Assembly (NCBI GenBank): GCA_964460935.1
Contig: CAYWSM010000383.1
Location: 1-59,077, forward strand
Length of the DNA: 59,077 nt
Direction of reading: 5' to 3'
Source of the DNA: DATMXP01 sp964460935
GTDB taxonomy: Bacteria > Acidobacteriota > Terriglobia > Terriglobales > Acidobacteriaceae
Part shown: in pieces, positions 57,772-59,077 of the stretch
How positions within the stretch are numbered: position 1 is the first letter of the stretch
Layout: each line of letters begins with the position of its first letter
Notes under the pieces: generated by a model
What the model saw: only the letters and a program-made list of their open reading frames with translations
Database searches by the model: none
Told to the model about the DNA's origin: nothing
Position numbers and translations under genes: made by a program

Positions 57772-59077
57772 TTAGTCCTGCACACTAACCACTTGTAGTA
57801 CTTCTTCCACCGAAGTATCGCCGTTGAGTAACAGATACGCCGAATATAATTTCAGATCCAGCATACCGTGTTTTAGTGCGGCCGCATGAATCTCTTCCGT
57901 GATCGCGCCTTTGGCGATCATTTGCCGGAGCTCCGGGTTCATCTTCATCACTTCGTAGATGCCGACGCGCCCCTTCAAACCTTTGCCGCCGCACTGATCG
58001 CAACCCTTCGCTTTGTACAGCGTCGATCCCTTCGGGACACCCATGTATTCGCAGGTCTGATCGTCGGCAACGTATGGTTCTTTGCAGTGCTTACACAACC
58101 GGCGCGCCAGGCGCTGTGCCATGACTCCGATAGTTGATGACGATACGAGGAACGGCTCCACGCCCATTTCGTTCAGGCGAGTGAACGCCGCCGCAGCGTT
58201 ATTCGTGTGCAGTGTGGTGAAAACCAGATGTCCGGTGAGTGCTGCTTCCACGGAGATGTGAGCAGTCTCCTTATCCCGTGTTTCGCCAACCAGAATGACG
58301 TCGGGATCCTGGCGAAGGAAGGCCCGGAGAATACGCGCGAAATCGAGACCGATATCCTTATTCGCCTGGATCTGAACGATCCCTGCGAGATCGTACTCAA
58401 TCGGGTCTTCGGCGGTCGAGATGTTGATGCCGGGATCATTAATTTCCGCTAAAGCGGAGTAAAGTGTCGTTGTCTTCCCGGAACCCGTTGGACCCGTAAC
58501 GTACAGGATGCCGTATGGCTGGCTGATCAGTTCGCGAATCAGTTTCAGCGTCGGCTGATGCGTCACCAGCTTATCCAAGCCAAGCGTGGTGTTCTGCCTG
58601 TCCAGAATACGAAGGCAAACCTTCTCGCCCCACTTGGCCGGAACCGTCGAAACACGAAAGTCAATCGGGCGTCCTTCCATCATCACGCTGATGCGGCCAT
58701 CCTGCGGAAGGCGTTTTTCCGCGATATCGAGCTTGCTCAGGATCTTCAGGCGCGATACCAAACCGAGTTGTACTTTCTTGGGCAGGTTCTGCACGGTTTG
58801 TAGAACGCCATCCATGCGATAACGAATCTGAACATCCTTCTCCATCGGCTCGACATGGATGTCACTGGCGCCCTTCTTGATGGCCATTCCTAGAATCGAG
58901 TTCGCCAGACGGATGATAGGCGCATCTTCCGAGGCACTCATCAGATCCTGCTTGTCGTCGCTGACTGTCGCCGCCGTGTCTTCGGACATCTGCAGGTCAC
59001 GAATGAGATCCGACTGCAGATCGAGCATGCTGTTGGTCATTATGGCTGAAGTTCCCGTGATCGCTGTCGCGCCGCTC
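57772..59077 (-). CDS. pilB: Type IV pilus/type II secretion ATPase, 5' end cut by window edge
   Basis: AAA+ motor for pilus assembly or type II secretion. At least 435 residues are visible: DAPIIRLANSILGMAIKKGA, SDIHVEP (N2 domain), Walker A GPTGSGKTTT, Asp box TAEDPIEY, Walker B DPDVILVGETRD, the His box LTGHLVFTTLHTNN, and a C4 zinc finger (CKHC and CDQCGGKG). The frame is open through the right edge beyond the internal ATG at 59040, so the N-terminal (MshEN-type) domain lies outside the window. PilB versus GspE cannot be separated without the neighbours. Confidence 0.9.
   Translation of the reverse strand, partial: SGATAITGTSAIMTNSMLDLQSDLIRDLQMSEDTAATVSDDKQDLMSASEDAPIIRLANSILGMAIKKGASDIHVEPMEKDVQIRYRMDGVLQTVQNLPKKVQLGLVSRLKILSKLDIAEKRLPQDGRISVMMEGRPIDFRVSTVPAKWGEKVCLRILDRQNTTLGLDKLVTHQPTLKLIRELISQPYGILYVTGPTGSGKTTTLYSALAEINDPGINISTAEDPIEYDLAGIVQIQANKDIGLDFARILRAFLRQDPDVILVGETRDKETAHISVEAALTGHLVFTTLHTNNAAAAFTRLNEMGVEPFLVSSSTIGVMAQRLARRLCKHCKEPYVADDQTCEYMGVPKGSTLYKAKGCDQCGGKGLKGRVGIYEVMKMNPELRQMIAKGAITEEIHAAALKHGMLDLKLYSAYLLLNGDTSVEEVLQVVSVQD

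Overview
The window reads as a chromosomal segment of a free-living member of the Acidobacteriota, probably class Terriglobia (Koribacter/Terriglobales-like). This is inferred from gene content and style: a CadC-like winged-helix regulator fused to TolB-N and TPR modules, small Cys-rich and PilZ proteins of acidobacterial type, many secreted proteins of unknown function (DUF3224, DUF1579, DUF1680, DUF3857), GC-rich codon use, and intergenic regions full of dispersed short repeats. No rRNA, tRNA, transposase or CRISPR array was seen. A strong minus-strand promoter at 77-105 fires out of the left edge towards something not included.

Layout. 265-2523 (minus strand): a compact restriction-modification operon with a C5-cytosine methyltransferase, a NaeI-family endonuclease and a Vsr mismatch endonuclease. 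2.6-4.9 kb: a mosaic of repeats around two small genes. 5.0-8.7 kb: two tandem acyl carrier proteins and fabF, then a PilZ protein. 8.7-15.6 kb: a UBP zinc finger, HAD phosphatase, basic DUF6496 protein, ATP-dependent DNA ligase, ArsR-type regulator, ACT and OsmC proteins and a pseudouridine synthase. 15.6-18.6 kb: a Cys-rich small protein with an elaborate leader, then an arsenic operon (arsR, arsC, acr3). 18.6-23.2 kb: a histone-like protein, MltD-type transglycosylase, a 48-residue DUF3309 protein, an iron-permease-family protein and an orphan peptide-ABC ATPase. 23.4-35.8 kb: a Tat-exported GH127-like protein, the TPR regulator, an IPT lipoprotein, lipA, ligA, an ankyrin protein, an AhpD-like protein and an MFS transporter.

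36.7-43.2 kb: folC, a DUF1848 protein, DinB and PilZ proteins, a TM2/zinc-ribbon protein, recA and a Ser/Thr kinase. 43.3-48.4 kb: a large DUF3857/transglutaminase/TPR protein and an mntH-usp operon. 48.7-54.5 kb: a hybrid histidine kinase divergent from a GAF/HD-GYP protein whose catalytic domain carries a roughly 100-residue insertion. 54.6-59.1 kb: an IorAB-like molybdenum hydroxylase, RidA and the 3' part of a PilB/GspE ATPase that runs off the right edge.

The least explained material is intergenic. (1) Tandem arrays of about 40-nt units carrying CTAAGTCCTTTGTTTT occur at 2.66 and 4.77 kb, with divergent copies at 15.99 and 21.25 kb. (2) A hairpin family occurs at least six times with variable but base-paired stems, once in the recA leader. 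(3) ATCCGT-phased repeats appear three times, one of which seems to separate a signal peptide from an NTF2-like protein. (4) A 65-nt repeat flanks the gene at 15.1-15.6 kb. (5) A duplicated roughly 130-nt segment sits in a 980-bp gene desert near 36.2 kb. These are the best candidates for something undescribed.
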